64,000 nt of DNA from Clostridiales bacterium. Lineage in GTDB: Bacteria > Bacillota > Clostridia > Saccharofermentanales > Saccharofermentanaceae. Below, piece after piece: positions 54,989 to 63,528 of this stretch (positions within the stretch are counted from its first letter, which is position 1; each line of letters starts with the position of its first letter). The stretch is from contig JAFSPU010000012.1 in NCBI GenBank assembly GCA_017451265.1, forward strand, positions 124,001-188,000. The letters are read 5' to 3'. A model generated the notes under the pieces. It had not been told where the DNA came from. It was given only the letters and a program-made list of their open reading frames with translations, and did no database searches. Made by a program: the position numbers and the translations under genes.

Positions 54989-55004
54989 TCTGTGCGCGCT
55001 CCCG

Positions 55005-55013
55005 TGATACAAT
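55005..55013 (+). promoter_or_regulatory. Extended -10 box of the NSS transporter gene
   Basis: TGATACAAT is an extended -10. Transcription would start close to 55020, just before the GGGGGG ribosome site and the GTG at 55041. Confidence 0.5.
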
Positions 55014-55040
55014 TAACCAGTTAACAGGGGGGTGTTTTCA

Positions 55041-56438
55041 GTGTCAGATAAAAAAGAAAGAGGTTCTTTTAAAGGATCGTTAGGATTTGTTCTTGCTGCT
55101 GCAGGTTCAGCAGTAGGACTTGGCAATATCTGGAGATTCCCGTATCTGGCCGCAAGAGACGGAGGAGGAATATTCCTTCTCGTATATATCATTCTTGCTC
55201 TTACATTCGGATTTACACTCCTTACTACGGAAGTCGCGATAGGGCGTAAGACTAAGCAGAGTCCGCTTACTGCATATAAGCACCTGTCTAAGAAATGGCA
55301 GTGGATCGGCGTGCTCTCATGTCTTGTACCTTTCCTTATCCTTCCGTATTACTGTGCGATTGGCGGATGGGTAATTAAGTATCTGGTGGCTTTCTCAACA
55401 GGTCATGCAGCTGAGGCAGCGCAGGACGGGTATTTTACAGACTTTATCGTAAGTGTAGATGAGCCCGGATTATATATGGTCATATTCCTCGGTATCTGCT
55501 GTGTCATCATCTACAGAGGTGTCAGTGCAGGAATCGAGAAGTCTTCGAAGTTTTTGATGCCGATACTCCTTGTGCTTGTAATAGGTATCGCGGCCTACTC
55601 TCTTACGATCAAGAGTACTAACGATGCGGGAAAGGTTGTAACAGGACTTCAGGGCCTTAAGGTCTATCTGATCCCGAATTTTACAGGAATAGGATTAAAG
55701 GAATTCTTTAATATATTCATCGATGCTTTGGGACAGCTGTTCTTCAGCTTAAGTGTTGCCATGGGTATCCTTATCGCTTACGGTTCTTATGTTCCGGATG
55801 AAGCAAATCTGTCCAAGTCAATTAACCAGATTGAGTTCTTTGATACGTTCGTAGCTTTCCTTGCGGGTGTAATGATCATTCCCGCTGTGTATGTGTTCAT
55901 GGGCCCTGAGGGTATGGCTACAGGACCTTCGCTGATGTTCGTCTCCCTGCCGAAGGTTTTCGTTCAGATGGGTAAGGTAGGAACGGCTGTGGGAATCGTG
56001 TTCTTCGCCATGGTGCTTTTCGCGGCGATTACAAGCGCGATGTCTATCCTCGAAGCGATAGTGTCGAGCTTTATCGATGCTTTCGGCATGAGCCGCCACA
56101 AGGCAACGCTGATTGAGACTGCGCTCACACTTGCGATTGGACAGATGGTCTGCTTCGGCTACAACCACCTGTACTTCGAGTACAAGCTTCCTAACGGCTC
56201 CACGGCGCAGCTCCTCGACATACTCGACTACATAACAAACAATTTCTTTATGCCGATCATCGCTATCGCGACTTGCATCCTGATCGGATGGGTGTTGAAG
56301 CCGAAGACAGTCATAGAAGAGGCTACCAAGAACGGAGAGAAGTTTGGAAGAAAGACACTTTATGTCGTTATGATTAAGGTCATAGCACCGCTGGGTCTTC
56401 TCCTGTTGCTTTTGAAGACGACGGGCATTCTGAAGTAG
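55041..56438 (+). CDS. Sodium-dependent transporter, NSS (SNF) family
   Basis: A 465-residue secondary transporter with about eleven membrane segments. The NSS hallmark AAAGSAVGLGNIWRFPYLA in helix 1 holds the sodium and amino-acid site. Bacterial members import amino acids such as tryptophan, tyrosine or leucine with sodium. The last segments are fewer than in the 12-helix eukaryotic members, as usual in bacteria. I chose the second GTG (55041) because GGGGGG lies eight bases before it; the GTG at 55032 touches that site. No terminator separates it from the response regulator. Confidence 0.9.
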   Translation: MSDKKERGSFKGSLGFVLAAAGSAVGLGNIWRFPYLAARDGGGIFLLVYIILALTFGFTLLTTEVAIGRKTKQSPLTAYKHLSKKWQWIGVLSCLVPFLILPYYCAIGGWVIKYLVAFSTGHAAEAAQDGYFTDFIVSVDEPGLYMVIFLGICCVIIYRGVSAGIEKSSKFLMPILLVLVIGIAAYSLTIKSTNDAGKVVTGLQGLKVYLIPNFTGIGLKEFFNIFIDALGQLFFSLSVAMGILIAYGSYVPDEANLSKSINQIEFFDTFVAFLAGVMIIPAVYVFMGPEGMATGPSLMFVSLPKVFVQMGKVGTAVGIVFFAMVLFAAITSAMSILEAIVSSFIDAFGMSRHKATLIETALTLAIGQMVCFGYNHLYFEYKLPNGSTAQLLDILDYITNNFFMPIIAIATCILIGWVLKPKTVIEEATKNGEKFGRKTLYVVMIKVIAPLGLLLLLLKTTGILK

Positions 56439-56456
56439 TGTTAGAATGTAATTATG
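56439..56456 (+). promoter_or_regulatory. Extended -10 box of a leaderless response regulator gene
   Basis: TGTTAGAAT (56439-56447) is an extended -10 ending six bases before ATG 56454. No ribosome site precedes the ATG. The geometry copies that at 42614. Confidence 0.55.
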
Positions 56457-57146
56457 AAATACGACTGCCTGATAATCGATGACGAGAAGGAGCTTGCCGA
56501 CAACACGTGCGAATACTTCAATATGTTTGAAGTGCCTTCTTATGTCGTCTATTCCAAGGCGGATGCACTTAAGTTCCTCGAGGACAACACGCCCTCGCTT
56601 ATTCTTCTTGACATTAATCTGTCTGACGGATCGGGATTCGAGCTGTGCAAGCACATAAGGCAGACTCTCGATGTGCCGATCCTGTTTATCTCAGCGCGTA
56701 ATACCGATGACGATAAGATCATCGCTCTTAATATCGGTGGTGACGACTATATCGAGAAGCCGTATTCGTTAGGCGTAGTTCTGGCGAAGGTTAAGGCAGT
56801 GCTTAAGCGCCTGAACAAGACGACAGAGACCAAGTCCGATGTCTTCGATGACGGCCGCATCAAGGTCGATAAGGTCAACAAGACATTGACCGTCGAAGGC
56901 GAGGCGAAGAAGCTTACTTCCATGGAGTTCACACTGCTGTCGTATCTTACCGATAATGCCAACAGACTTATCACAAAAGCTGAATTGTTCGATAACGTGT
57001 GGAAGGATAAGTTCACTTCCGACGGCACGCTTAATGTACATATACGTAAGCTCCGCGAGGCCATCGAGCCCGATCCTACCAACCCCGTGTATATCGTTAC
57101 CGTGTGGAAGGAAGGCTATAAGTTCGTATCGGGTAACGCCGGATGA
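56454..57146 (+). CDS. OmpR family response regulator
   Basis: A 230-residue regulator, paralog of the one at 42629. The receiver domain has IIDDEK and Asp53 (LLDINLSDGSGF) and EKPYSLGVVLAKV; the winged helix has LTSMEFTLLSYLTD and LNVHIRKLREAIE. It probably binds the TTAAG repeats at 59236-59282 and controls the ABC genes there. The kinase start overlaps its stop (ATGA). Confidence 0.92.
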   Translation: MKYDCLIIDDEKELADNTCEYFNMFEVPSYVVYSKADALKFLEDNTPSLILLDINLSDGSGFELCKHIRQTLDVPILFISARNTDDDKIIALNIGGDDYIEKPYSLGVVLAKVKAVLKRLNKTTETKSDVFDDGRIKVDKVNKTLTVEGEAKKLTSMEFTLLSYLTDNANRLITKAELFDNVWKDKFTSDGTLNVHIRKLREAIEPDPTNPVYIVTVWKEGYKFVSGNAG

Positions 57147-58399
57147 AGAAGGGGTTCTTCGCAGTTCTCCTCATAGTCTCATTCCTGGTCGAGGCTGCGC
57201 TTTGTATCGTCCTTTACAACAAACTCGAAGATGTTAAGCAGGACGTCGTGGCAGTTAATGCCTGCCTTAAGCAGATCGAGAATAATTACGGCGACGAATC
57301 CCAATACTCAACAGATATCGATTACACCCTTATAGGTAACGACGGCAGTGTACTGTTCAAGACTGCGGACGATCTGTCTGAGTCCGTGGCGGAAGCCGTA
57401 AGCAATTCCGATTCCATTGTCGACGTCGAAGTAGACGGCGAGGTAGTAGGCAAGATGATCGTGCACAACACGACTTCCAATCTCATCGCGAGATATAAGG
57501 TCTTGCTCATCGGAGGCATCGCCGTTATCTCGTTGCTGCAGCTCGTTATCATCGCGGGCTTCTACATCTACCTTAGAAGGACCATCACGGAGCCCTTCAA
57601 CAAGCTTAATGACTTCGCCGTGAGGGTCGCTGGCGGCAACCTCGACATGCCTCTTAACATGGACAAGGCACATGTCTTCGGCAGCTTCACGGAGGCTTTC
57701 GACATGATGCGCGTAGAACTTAAGAAGGCACGCCAGGCCGAAAAGGAGGCGAACGACGCCAAGAAGGAGATGGTGGCGAAGCTCTCGCACGACATCAAGA
57801 CTCCTGTGGCTTCCATCAAGTCCTCTTCCGAGATCGGCTATGAGATCAGCAAGGACGAGAAGACGAGGCACTACTTCAACCTCATTAACGAGAAGTCAGA
57901 TCAGGTAACGACGCTCGTCGCGAACCTGTTCAATTCAAGTGTTAACGACATAACCGAGATCTCCGTTACTCCTCTCGAGTACAACTCCGAGATCTTGGAG
58001 ACGATCATCAGAAGCAGCGACTACCTTAATAAGGCCGGTGCGTTCGAGGTGCCCCGTGCTCAGATCTATGTTGATAAACTTCGTATACAGCAGGTGTTCG
58101 ACAACCTGTTTATGAACTCATATAAGTATGCCGACACCGATATCGATGTCGAATGTGAGAAGGGTAGCGGATACATAGTCGTAAGCATCAGGGACAAGGG
58201 TCCCGGTGTCGCAGAGAATGAACTGCCGCTTCTTCGTGAGAAGTATAAGAGAGGCTCGAACTCCGAAGGCAAGGACGGAGCGGGTCTGGGCTTGTACCTC
58301 ACGGATTACTTCATGAATGAGATGGACGGCAAACTCGTTATCGAGAATGCCGCCCCTGGTCTTAAAGTATCAGTTTATATAAGGACTGTGGAAGGCTGA
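57143..58399 (+). CDS. Sensor histidine kinase with HAMP domain
   Basis: A 418-residue kinase. Membrane segments at about 4-25 and 119-143 enclose an outer domain of about 90 residues; HAMP (TEPFNKLNDFAVRVAGG) and HisKA with His216 (KLSHDIKTPVAS) follow. N box FDNLFMNSYKYA and G box GAGLGLYLT are intact. Its stop is directly adjacent to the stop of the opposite-strand XRE gene, with no base between them. Confidence 0.9.
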   Translation: MKKGFFAVLLIVSFLVEAALCIVLYNKLEDVKQDVVAVNACLKQIENNYGDESQYSTDIDYTLIGNDGSVLFKTADDLSESVAEAVSNSDSIVDVEVDGEVVGKMIVHNTTSNLIARYKVLLIGGIAVISLLQLVIIAGFYIYLRRTITEPFNKLNDFAVRVAGGNLDMPLNMDKAHVFGSFTEAFDMMRVELKKARQAEKEANDAKKEMVAKLSHDIKTPVASIKSSSEIGYEISKDEKTRHYFNLINEKSDQVTTLVANLFNSSVNDITEISVTPLEYNSEILETIIRSSDYLNKAGAFEVPRAQIYVDKLRIQQVFDNLFMNSYKYADTDIDVECEKGSGYIVVSIRDKGPGVAENELPLLREKYKRGSNSEGKDGAGLGLYLTDYFMNEMDGKLVIENAAPGLKVSVYIRTVEG

Positions 58400-58906
58400 T
58401 CAGGCTTTCTTCCTGCAGAAACCGCCGCTTAAGTATTTTTCTCCTAGCGGGCCTGTAATGATCAATCCCATAATGAGCATTCCCATTGAGAAGCCGAGAG
58501 TTGTTCCCTGAACGAACCCTGCGACGCCTCCTGCGTTCTCGGGGAATACATACAGCGAGATGATGTAAAGCGCCATCGCGCCGATGCCTGCCATGAACAT
58601 ATAGTTCACTCTCTTGGTAATCTTTTTCTTAATATCCTTAGTATAATCCGCTGCCTGAAGCAGTGTATCTTTCAATTCCGGATCCATATCGGGTTCTCTC
58701 CTTTGGCCGTTAAAAATGTCTCTTAGATCGACTTCATAAAAGTCTGCAAGTTCGACGAGAACATCGAGGTCAGGCATATTGCTTCCGGTCTCCCATCTCG
58801 AGACGGTACGTCTGGAGACGAAGAATTTGTCGGCAAGCTGCTCCTGTGTCATGTTCTTCTCTTTCCTTAAATCCTTAAGAAATTCGCCGATCTTGTTCTG
58901 ATCCAT
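58400..58906 (-). CDS. XRE family regulator with membrane segments
   Basis: A 168-residue protein. The N-terminal HTH_3 domain has NMTQEQLADKFFVSRRTVSR; the C-terminal half has two membrane segments. Such membrane-bound XRE proteins are common near ABC transporters in Firmicutes. ATG 58906 overlaps the stop of the small gene before it (TAATG) and has GGAGG in front. A palindrome at 59212 between this operon and the ABC genes is a likely target. Confidence 0.85.
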   Translation of the reverse strand: MDQNKIGEFLKDLRKEKNMTQEQLADKFFVSRRTVSRWETGSNMPDLDVLVELADFYEVDLRDIFNGQRREPDMDPELKDTLLQAADYTKDIKKKITKRVNYMFMAGIGAMALYIISLYVFPENAGGVAGFVQGTTLGFSMGMLIMGLIITGPLGEKYLSGGFCRKKA

Positions 58907-59112
58907 TACATATCCTCCGGAGAATTGTTTCTTCTGCAAGGATTATATCTTTTTACGTTCACTTTACAACCGATGGTGTTGGCGATGGCTGTGCATGCGC
59001 ATCCCATTCCAAGATAGGGTGTTACCTGATCTACGATAAAGGAATAGATAATTAATGCGACCCCTGCGATACCGATTACATAGAATAAAACTTTCCAGAT
59101 CTTGTTTGACAT
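58906..59112 (-). CDS. Small membrane protein (68 aa)
   Basis: It starts at ATG 59112 behind GGAGG. It has a hydrophobic segment (KVLFYVIGIAGVALIIYSFI) and several cysteines (GMGCACTAIANTIGC). The family is unknown. The stop overlaps the start of the XRE gene (TAATG), so it is co-produced with the membrane-bound regulator and may be its partner. Confidence 0.65.
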   Translation of the reverse strand: MSNKIWKVLFYVIGIAGVALIIYSFIVDQVTPYLGMGCACTAIANTIGCKVNVKRYNPCRRNNSPEDM

Positions 59113-59211
59113 TGTGATGTCCTCCTTCGTGTTTGTTATGGCTCGAGCATAGCGCCTCCGCACATCGAAAAGAAGGACACAACACGTCGCAAAACCCCTG
59201 TTTTTGCTTAT

Positions 59212-59228
59212 GGGACACGATGTGTCCC
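59212..59228. promoter_or_regulatory. Palindromic operator candidate
   Basis: GGGACAC-GAT-GTGTCCC is a perfect 7-base inverted repeat with a three-base centre. A half-site GGACAC lies at 59175-59180. It sits between the small protein/XRE operon and the divergent ABC genes, as expected for an XRE-type dimer. Confidence 0.5.
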
Positions 59229-59235
59229 GTAAATT

Positions 59236-59299
59236 CTTAGCAGATTTAAGAACTATTTAAGAGTTCCTTAAAGGCACTTAAGGGTTGACACTTTATCAT
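59236..59299 (+). promoter_or_regulatory. Promoter with phased TTAAG repeats
   Basis: TTAAG or TTAAAG cores begin at 59246, 59257, 59268 and 59278, with a weaker CTTAG at 59236: steps of about one helical turn. TATCAT (59294-59299) is a likely -10. The cores at 48 and 37 bases before it match the other two modules. No good -35 is present. Confidence 0.6.
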
Positions 59300-59326
59300 G
59301 GGAGACATAAAGGAGGCATAAGGGCC

Positions 59327-60082
59327 ATGAGAAATATTATTGAGACAAGAAAGCTGTGCAAGACCTTTTCGAACGGAGGAGTACAGCAGCACGTATTAAA
59401 GAATCTGGATCTTCAGATCAAGGAAGGTGACTTCACTGTCATCATGGGACCTTCCGGCGCCGGTAAGTCTACTCTCCTGTATGCATTATCCGGCATGGAT
59501 AAGCCGACGCTCGGACAGGTCATCTTCAGTGGTGAGGATATCACCAAGATGAATTCCGATAAGCTCGCAGTGTTCAGAAGAACACACTGCGGATTCGTCT
59601 TCCAGCAGACATACCTTGTTGATTCCATGAGTGTTATGGATAACGTTCTCTCCGCAGGACTTCTCATCAACAAGAACAAGGCTGAAGTAACGAAGAAGGC
59701 GGAAGAGATCTTAAAGTCAGTAGATATAAGTGAAGAGAAGTGGGGCAAGTTCCCCACACAGATCTCAGGCGGTGAGGCTCAGAGAGTAGGAATCGCGAGG
59801 GCACTTATAAACAAGCCCGAGTTGGTTTTCGCTGACGAGCCTACAGGTGCCCTCAACTCGAAGACGGGAAAAGATGTTTTGGATGCGCTTACTAAGTTCA
59901 ACAGAGACGGACAGTCCATCGTGATGGTAACTCACGACATAACGAGCGCCAGAAGAGGTAACAGAATCCTTTATGTAAGGGACGGTGAGATTGCAGGCGA
60001 GCTCGACCTCGGTGCATATGTAACCGGCGACAAGGAACGTCATCAGAAGCTCCGCGATTTCCTCGGAGGAATGGGGTGGTAA
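59327..60082 (+). CDS. ABC transporter ATPase (BceA/SalX-like)
   Basis: A 251-residue ATPase: Walker A GPSGAGKST, signature ISGGEAQRVGIARA, Walker B LVFADEPTGALNS and H-loop MVTHDI. It is a close paralog of the ATPase at 44745. The first signature residue is Ile instead of Leu. ATG 59327 has AGGAGG ten bases upstream. The permease gene starts one base after its stop. Confidence 0.9.
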   Translation: MRNIIETRKLCKTFSNGGVQQHVLKNLDLQIKEGDFTVIMGPSGAGKSTLLYALSGMDKPTLGQVIFSGEDITKMNSDKLAVFRRTHCGFVFQQTYLVDSMSVMDNVLSAGLLINKNKAEVTKKAEEILKSVDISEEKWGKFPTQISGGEAQRVGIARALINKPELVFADEPTGALNSKTGKDVLDALTKFNRDGQSIVMVTHDITSARRGNRILYVRDGEIAGELDLGAYVTGDKERHQKLRDFLGGMGW

Positions 60083-60083
60083 T

Positions 60084-62435
60084 ATGAACAAGACTTTTAT
60101 TCTTGCCAGATCACATTTCAGAAAGAACAAGGGGACGACGATCGGTCTTCTGTGTCTGATGCTAATCGCGGTAATGCTGCTGTCGGCATCCCTGCTTCTG
60201 ATATTCGATGCTTATCCTCTCGCGACAAGAGAGTCCGAGAGACTCGATTCCGGTTCCGGACGCGTAAGAATCTACAACAATCTTACTGATATAGACGAGG
60301 AGTTCATCGATGAGCTTCTTAGCGAAGACTGCGTAAGATACGATGTCCAGGACTGCCTTTGCTACAGCGCTATGCCGGTGCCCTTCGGTAACGGTAAGAC
60401 AACGGTCGCTCTGGTTATCGACGATGACAGTGCATTCGAGAAGGAGATGGGAAGAACCGAGGTTGTTACCGAGGATACATCCATCGCCGATGATTACATC
60501 TATCTTCCATATCAGTTCTATACAAGCGGCGGTTACGATATCGGCGACACATATTCGTTCGACCTTCTGGACCGTACTTACGATCTCACCGTAAGAGGCT
60601 TTACGACTACACCTTACTACGGCTGCAACAACGTAGGCGGCTTCGAGGTTATCGTCGATGACGATACTTATGCTGAACTGTACGAGATCGACGGCGAAGA
60701 GTATGCATGCCTGTGCGCTGTATATGAGCTTAAGGACGGAGTTAAGAATTCCAAGTTCGAGATCAGCCTTAACGATAAGGTAATTGCCCGTAATTCACGT
60801 GCGATAGTATCGCCGATGTCCATCGAGTTTACTAACGAGCAGAGGACATTCATGTCTAAGATCATCGCGGTATCGTTCATGGTAGTTACACTCGTTATCT
60901 TCGTTGTAGTATTCCTGATGCTCACCAACTGCATTACTAACTACATCAAGGAGAACATGAAGACATTAGGTGCGCTTAAGGCGATCGGTTACACCAGTTC
61001 AGACATAAGAGCATCGCTGCTCGTCCTGTTCGGTTCATGCGCGCTTATCGGGGCCCTGATCGGCATCGTACTGTCATATGTGATTATGCCCTACATCGCT
61101 TCGTTTGCTATCGCACAGATGGGTATTCCTTATACGGTTTCCTTCAATGCGCTCACTTCAATTGCATCCATGCTCGCGATCGTGGCATTTACATGCATCG
61201 TAACTGCAGCAGCCGTAATCAAGGTAAGAAAGATCGAGCCTATCGTAGCTCTTCGCGAGGGAACAGAGAGCCACAACTTCAGAAAGAACAGATTCGCTCT
61301 TAATAAGACACATGCCGGACTCGACTTCAGTCTCGCGATGAAGACAATGTGCTTCAACATGAAGCAGAATGTCATCACATTCTTCGTTATCGGAATCATC
61401 ATGTTCCTGTGTACCATCGCGCTTCTTATGTACTACAACTTCAACAAGAAGCCCAGGCTCGAGATCCTTACATTCGAGATCACAAGCGGCGTAGTTGCAG
61501 TCGATCCCGATACGGCAGATGAACTCGAGGCTTACCTGGAATCAAGAGATGATCTCTATAATGTCCGTCAGATCTTCGATGTCTGGTTTACATATAACGG
61601 AGAAGACAGTCTTAAGGTTTATATCTGCGATGATACAAGCAAGCTTAAGAATCAGGATGTCTGCTACAGCGGAAGACTTCCCGAGTACGATAACGAGATC
61701 GCGGTAAGCGGCAGATTTGCCAAGGACTACGGCTTCGAGATCGGCGACGAGATCCCGATGACATACGGCGATGATACATACACATATCTCATCACCGGAC
61801 TGATCCAGACGACCAACGAGGCCGGCAGACAGGGAGTCTTGAACTTCGCAGGAGCAGAGCACCTTATCGACTTCGAGTATATCCCGGGTTATTACTGGTT
61901 CGATTGTGATGATACTGAGACTACAGCGGCTATCATCGATGACTGCTCTGAGGAATTCGGCGATCACATCGTTGCTACGATGAACTTCAATGAGATCCTC
62001 GAGGGTTCCATGACAACATTCAAGGGCCTTGCAGCTATGATGCTCGTGTTCATCTGCATTATCTCCGCTGCGTTGATCCTGTTGGTACTGTACCTTCTCA
62101 TCAAGGCATTCATCTTCTCTAAGAGAAAAGACTACGGTATCTATAAGGCTATCGGCTACACCAGCAACAGCCTGATACTTCAGACAGCACTTTCATTCAT
62201 GCCCTCGATCATCGTCTCGGCAGTGGTGTTCTCGGTGGTTTCCTACTACGTGGCGAACCCATACATGAATCTCATAATGTCGTTCTTCGGTATCGTTAAG
62301 TCGAACTTCGTCATTCCGGTTCCGGGTCTTGCTGCGATAGCGCTGGGAGTTATAGTGATCTCGTTCCTTTTCGCCATGTTCGAGGCGAGAAAGATAAAGG
62401 ACATCGAAGCCTACAACATGTTACTCGCTGAATAA
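60084..62435 (+). CDS. FtsX-type ABC permease
   Basis: A 783-residue permease with the same layout as the one at 45509: N-terminal anchor, outer domain (about 45-255), three membrane segments with the FtsX signature TLGALKAIGYTSSDIRAS, a central membrane segment, a second outer domain and a C-terminal FtsX domain (YGIYKAIGYTSNSL). It begins one base after the ATPase stop. A bidirectional terminator follows. Confidence 0.87.
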   Translation: MNKTFILARSHFRKNKGTTIGLLCLMLIAVMLLSASLLLIFDAYPLATRESERLDSGSGRVRIYNNLTDIDEEFIDELLSEDCVRYDVQDCLCYSAMPVPFGNGKTTVALVIDDDSAFEKEMGRTEVVTEDTSIADDYIYLPYQFYTSGGYDIGDTYSFDLLDRTYDLTVRGFTTTPYYGCNNVGGFEVIVDDDTYAELYEIDGEEYACLCAVYELKDGVKNSKFEISLNDKVIARNSRAIVSPMSIEFTNEQRTFMSKIIAVSFMVVTLVIFVVVFLMLTNCITNYIKENMKTLGALKAIGYTSSDIRASLLVLFGSCALIGALIGIVLSYVIMPYIASFAIAQMGIPYTVSFNALTSIASMLAIVAFTCIVTAAAVIKVRKIEPIVALREGTESHNFRKNRFALNKTHAGLDFSLAMKTMCFNMKQNVITFFVIGIIMFLCTIALLMYYNFNKKPRLEILTFEITSGVVAVDPDTADELEAYLESRDDLYNVRQIFDVWFTYNGEDSLKVYICDDTSKLKNQDVCYSGRLPEYDNEIAVSGRFAKDYGFEIGDEIPMTYGDDTYTYLITGLIQTTNEAGRQGVLNFAGAEHLIDFEYIPGYYWFDCDDTETTAAIIDDCSEEFGDHIVATMNFNEILEGSMTTFKGLAAMMLVFICIISAALILLVLYLLIKAFIFSKRKDYGIYKAIGYTSNSLILQTALSFMPSIIVSAVVFSVVSYYVANPYMNLIMSFFGIVKSNFVIPVPGLAAIALGVIVISFLFAMFEARKIKDIEAYNMLLAE

Positions 62436-62455
62436 GTGTAATACGGGGTAGAAAA

Positions 62456-62496
62456 GAAGAAGGGCCGCTTCATTTGAAACGGCCCTCTTCTATTAT
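62456..62496. terminator. Bidirectional terminator between converging genes
   Basis: AGGGCCG (62461-62467) pairs with CGGCCCT (62480-62486), extended outward by GAAG/CTTC with one bulge. A T-rich tail lies on both sides (TATTATATT on plus, TTCTTTTC on minus). It serves the permease gene and the CPBP gene. Confidence 0.8.
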
Positions 62497-62521
62497 ATTG
62501 GAGTGTGAATGATTGTTAAGT

Positions 62522-63439
62522 TTAAGCCTGGGCGGGAGCGTCTGCGGGTGCAGGAGCTGTTGCAGCAGACTTATAAAGATCGATATCCTTTGCAGGCTCC
62601 CTGAATATAAGAACAACTGCAACGATTCCGATGACAGCGAGGACTCCATAGAATGCGTAGTAGCCGGCATCGGGCATATTAAGAGCCACAAGTGCACTGT
62701 GAATAAATGTGCCGAATACATTAAATACGATGTGTGCAAGACATGTGATGCGGATGTTGCCGTACTTGTATCTTAACAGTCCGAGAGCAAGTCCGAAGAC
62801 TGTTGCATATGTGCTCTGGACGGGATTCATGTGAGCGATACCGAACAGGATTGCCTGGATAAAGATAACGGCAACTGCATTCAGTCCGGATCTTCTAAGA
62901 TACCCCTGTGTAACACCTCTGAACATCAGCTCTTCGGCTATGGGTCCGAGGATACAGCCGTATAGAAGTGTGGTATAGAAATTAGAACCGAGGCCTGCGC
63001 TGTTCATGGTCTCGTTGTAGCTTTCCATCACAGAAGGAGCCAGAGCATCTAATGCATAAAGACCGAGGCTTATAACAGAGGAAGTGCCGAGGATCAGCAG
63101 CACTGAAAGGACAATGCTCTTAACGCTGAATGCGGTCTTGTTCTCGATCTTGATCTGATGCTTAAGGAATGTCTTCTTGTACCAGATGAAGAAGATGGTG
63201 ATAGCTGCTAACGCATAGCAGATGAAGCCGATGGTCAAAGCAGTCTGTGCTTCGGGGAACGCAAGAAATGCAGCTGTGTCATTAGGACTGAATTCTTCGC
63301 CGTTCTGAATCATCTTATAAATGCCGATGCCCATAGCAGGCAATGTAGCTGCTGTGTTAAGACACAGCATTATGAAAAGGGGCAGGAAAGCTATCAGGAT
63401 AAAAATAGGGTAGCGCTTTCTATTCGCGTTTGTGGACAT
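62522..63439 (-). CDS. CPBP family intramembrane metalloprotease
   Basis: A 305-residue membrane protein with about eight hydrophobic segments. Motifs: GPIAEELMFRGV (EExxxR), ILFGIAHMN and AHIVFN (HxxxN). It resembles bacteriocin-immunity CPBP proteins. The C-terminal tail is rich in Ala and Pro. Its ribosome site GGAGGT is buried in a hairpin (see 63446). It lies next to a Bce-like ABC module, which fits a role with antimicrobial peptides, though this is inference. Confidence 0.87.
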   Translation of the reverse strand: MSTNANRKRYPIFILIAFLPLFIMLCLNTAATLPAMGIGIYKMIQNGEEFSPNDTAAFLAFPEAQTALTIGFICYALAAITIFFIWYKKTFLKHQIKIENKTAFSVKSIVLSVLLILGTSSVISLGLYALDALAPSVMESYNETMNSAGLGSNFYTTLLYGCILGPIAEELMFRGVTQGYLRRSGLNAVAVIFIQAILFGIAHMNPVQSTYATVFGLALGLLRYKYGNIRITCLAHIVFNVFGTFIHSALVALNMPDAGYYAFYGVLAVIGIVAVVLIFREPAKDIDLYKSAATAPAPADAPAQA

Positions 63440-63470
63440 AAAATAACCTCCGTAAGTCTTTTACGGAGGT
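63440..63470 (-). promoter_or_regulatory. Hairpin covering the ribosome site of the CPBP gene
   Basis: On the minus strand ACCTCCGTAA pairs with TTACGGAGGT, a perfect 10-base stem with a five-base loop. The second arm contains the GGAGGT ribosome site, followed by TATTTT and the ATG. The same arrangement, with a different sequence, precedes the M13 peptidase gene. Confidence 0.6.
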
Positions 63471-63528
63471 CATTATAGGCTTCAAGGTTTAAGTAACCAA
63501 CAAAGATAATATAAAGATATGTTTAAGA

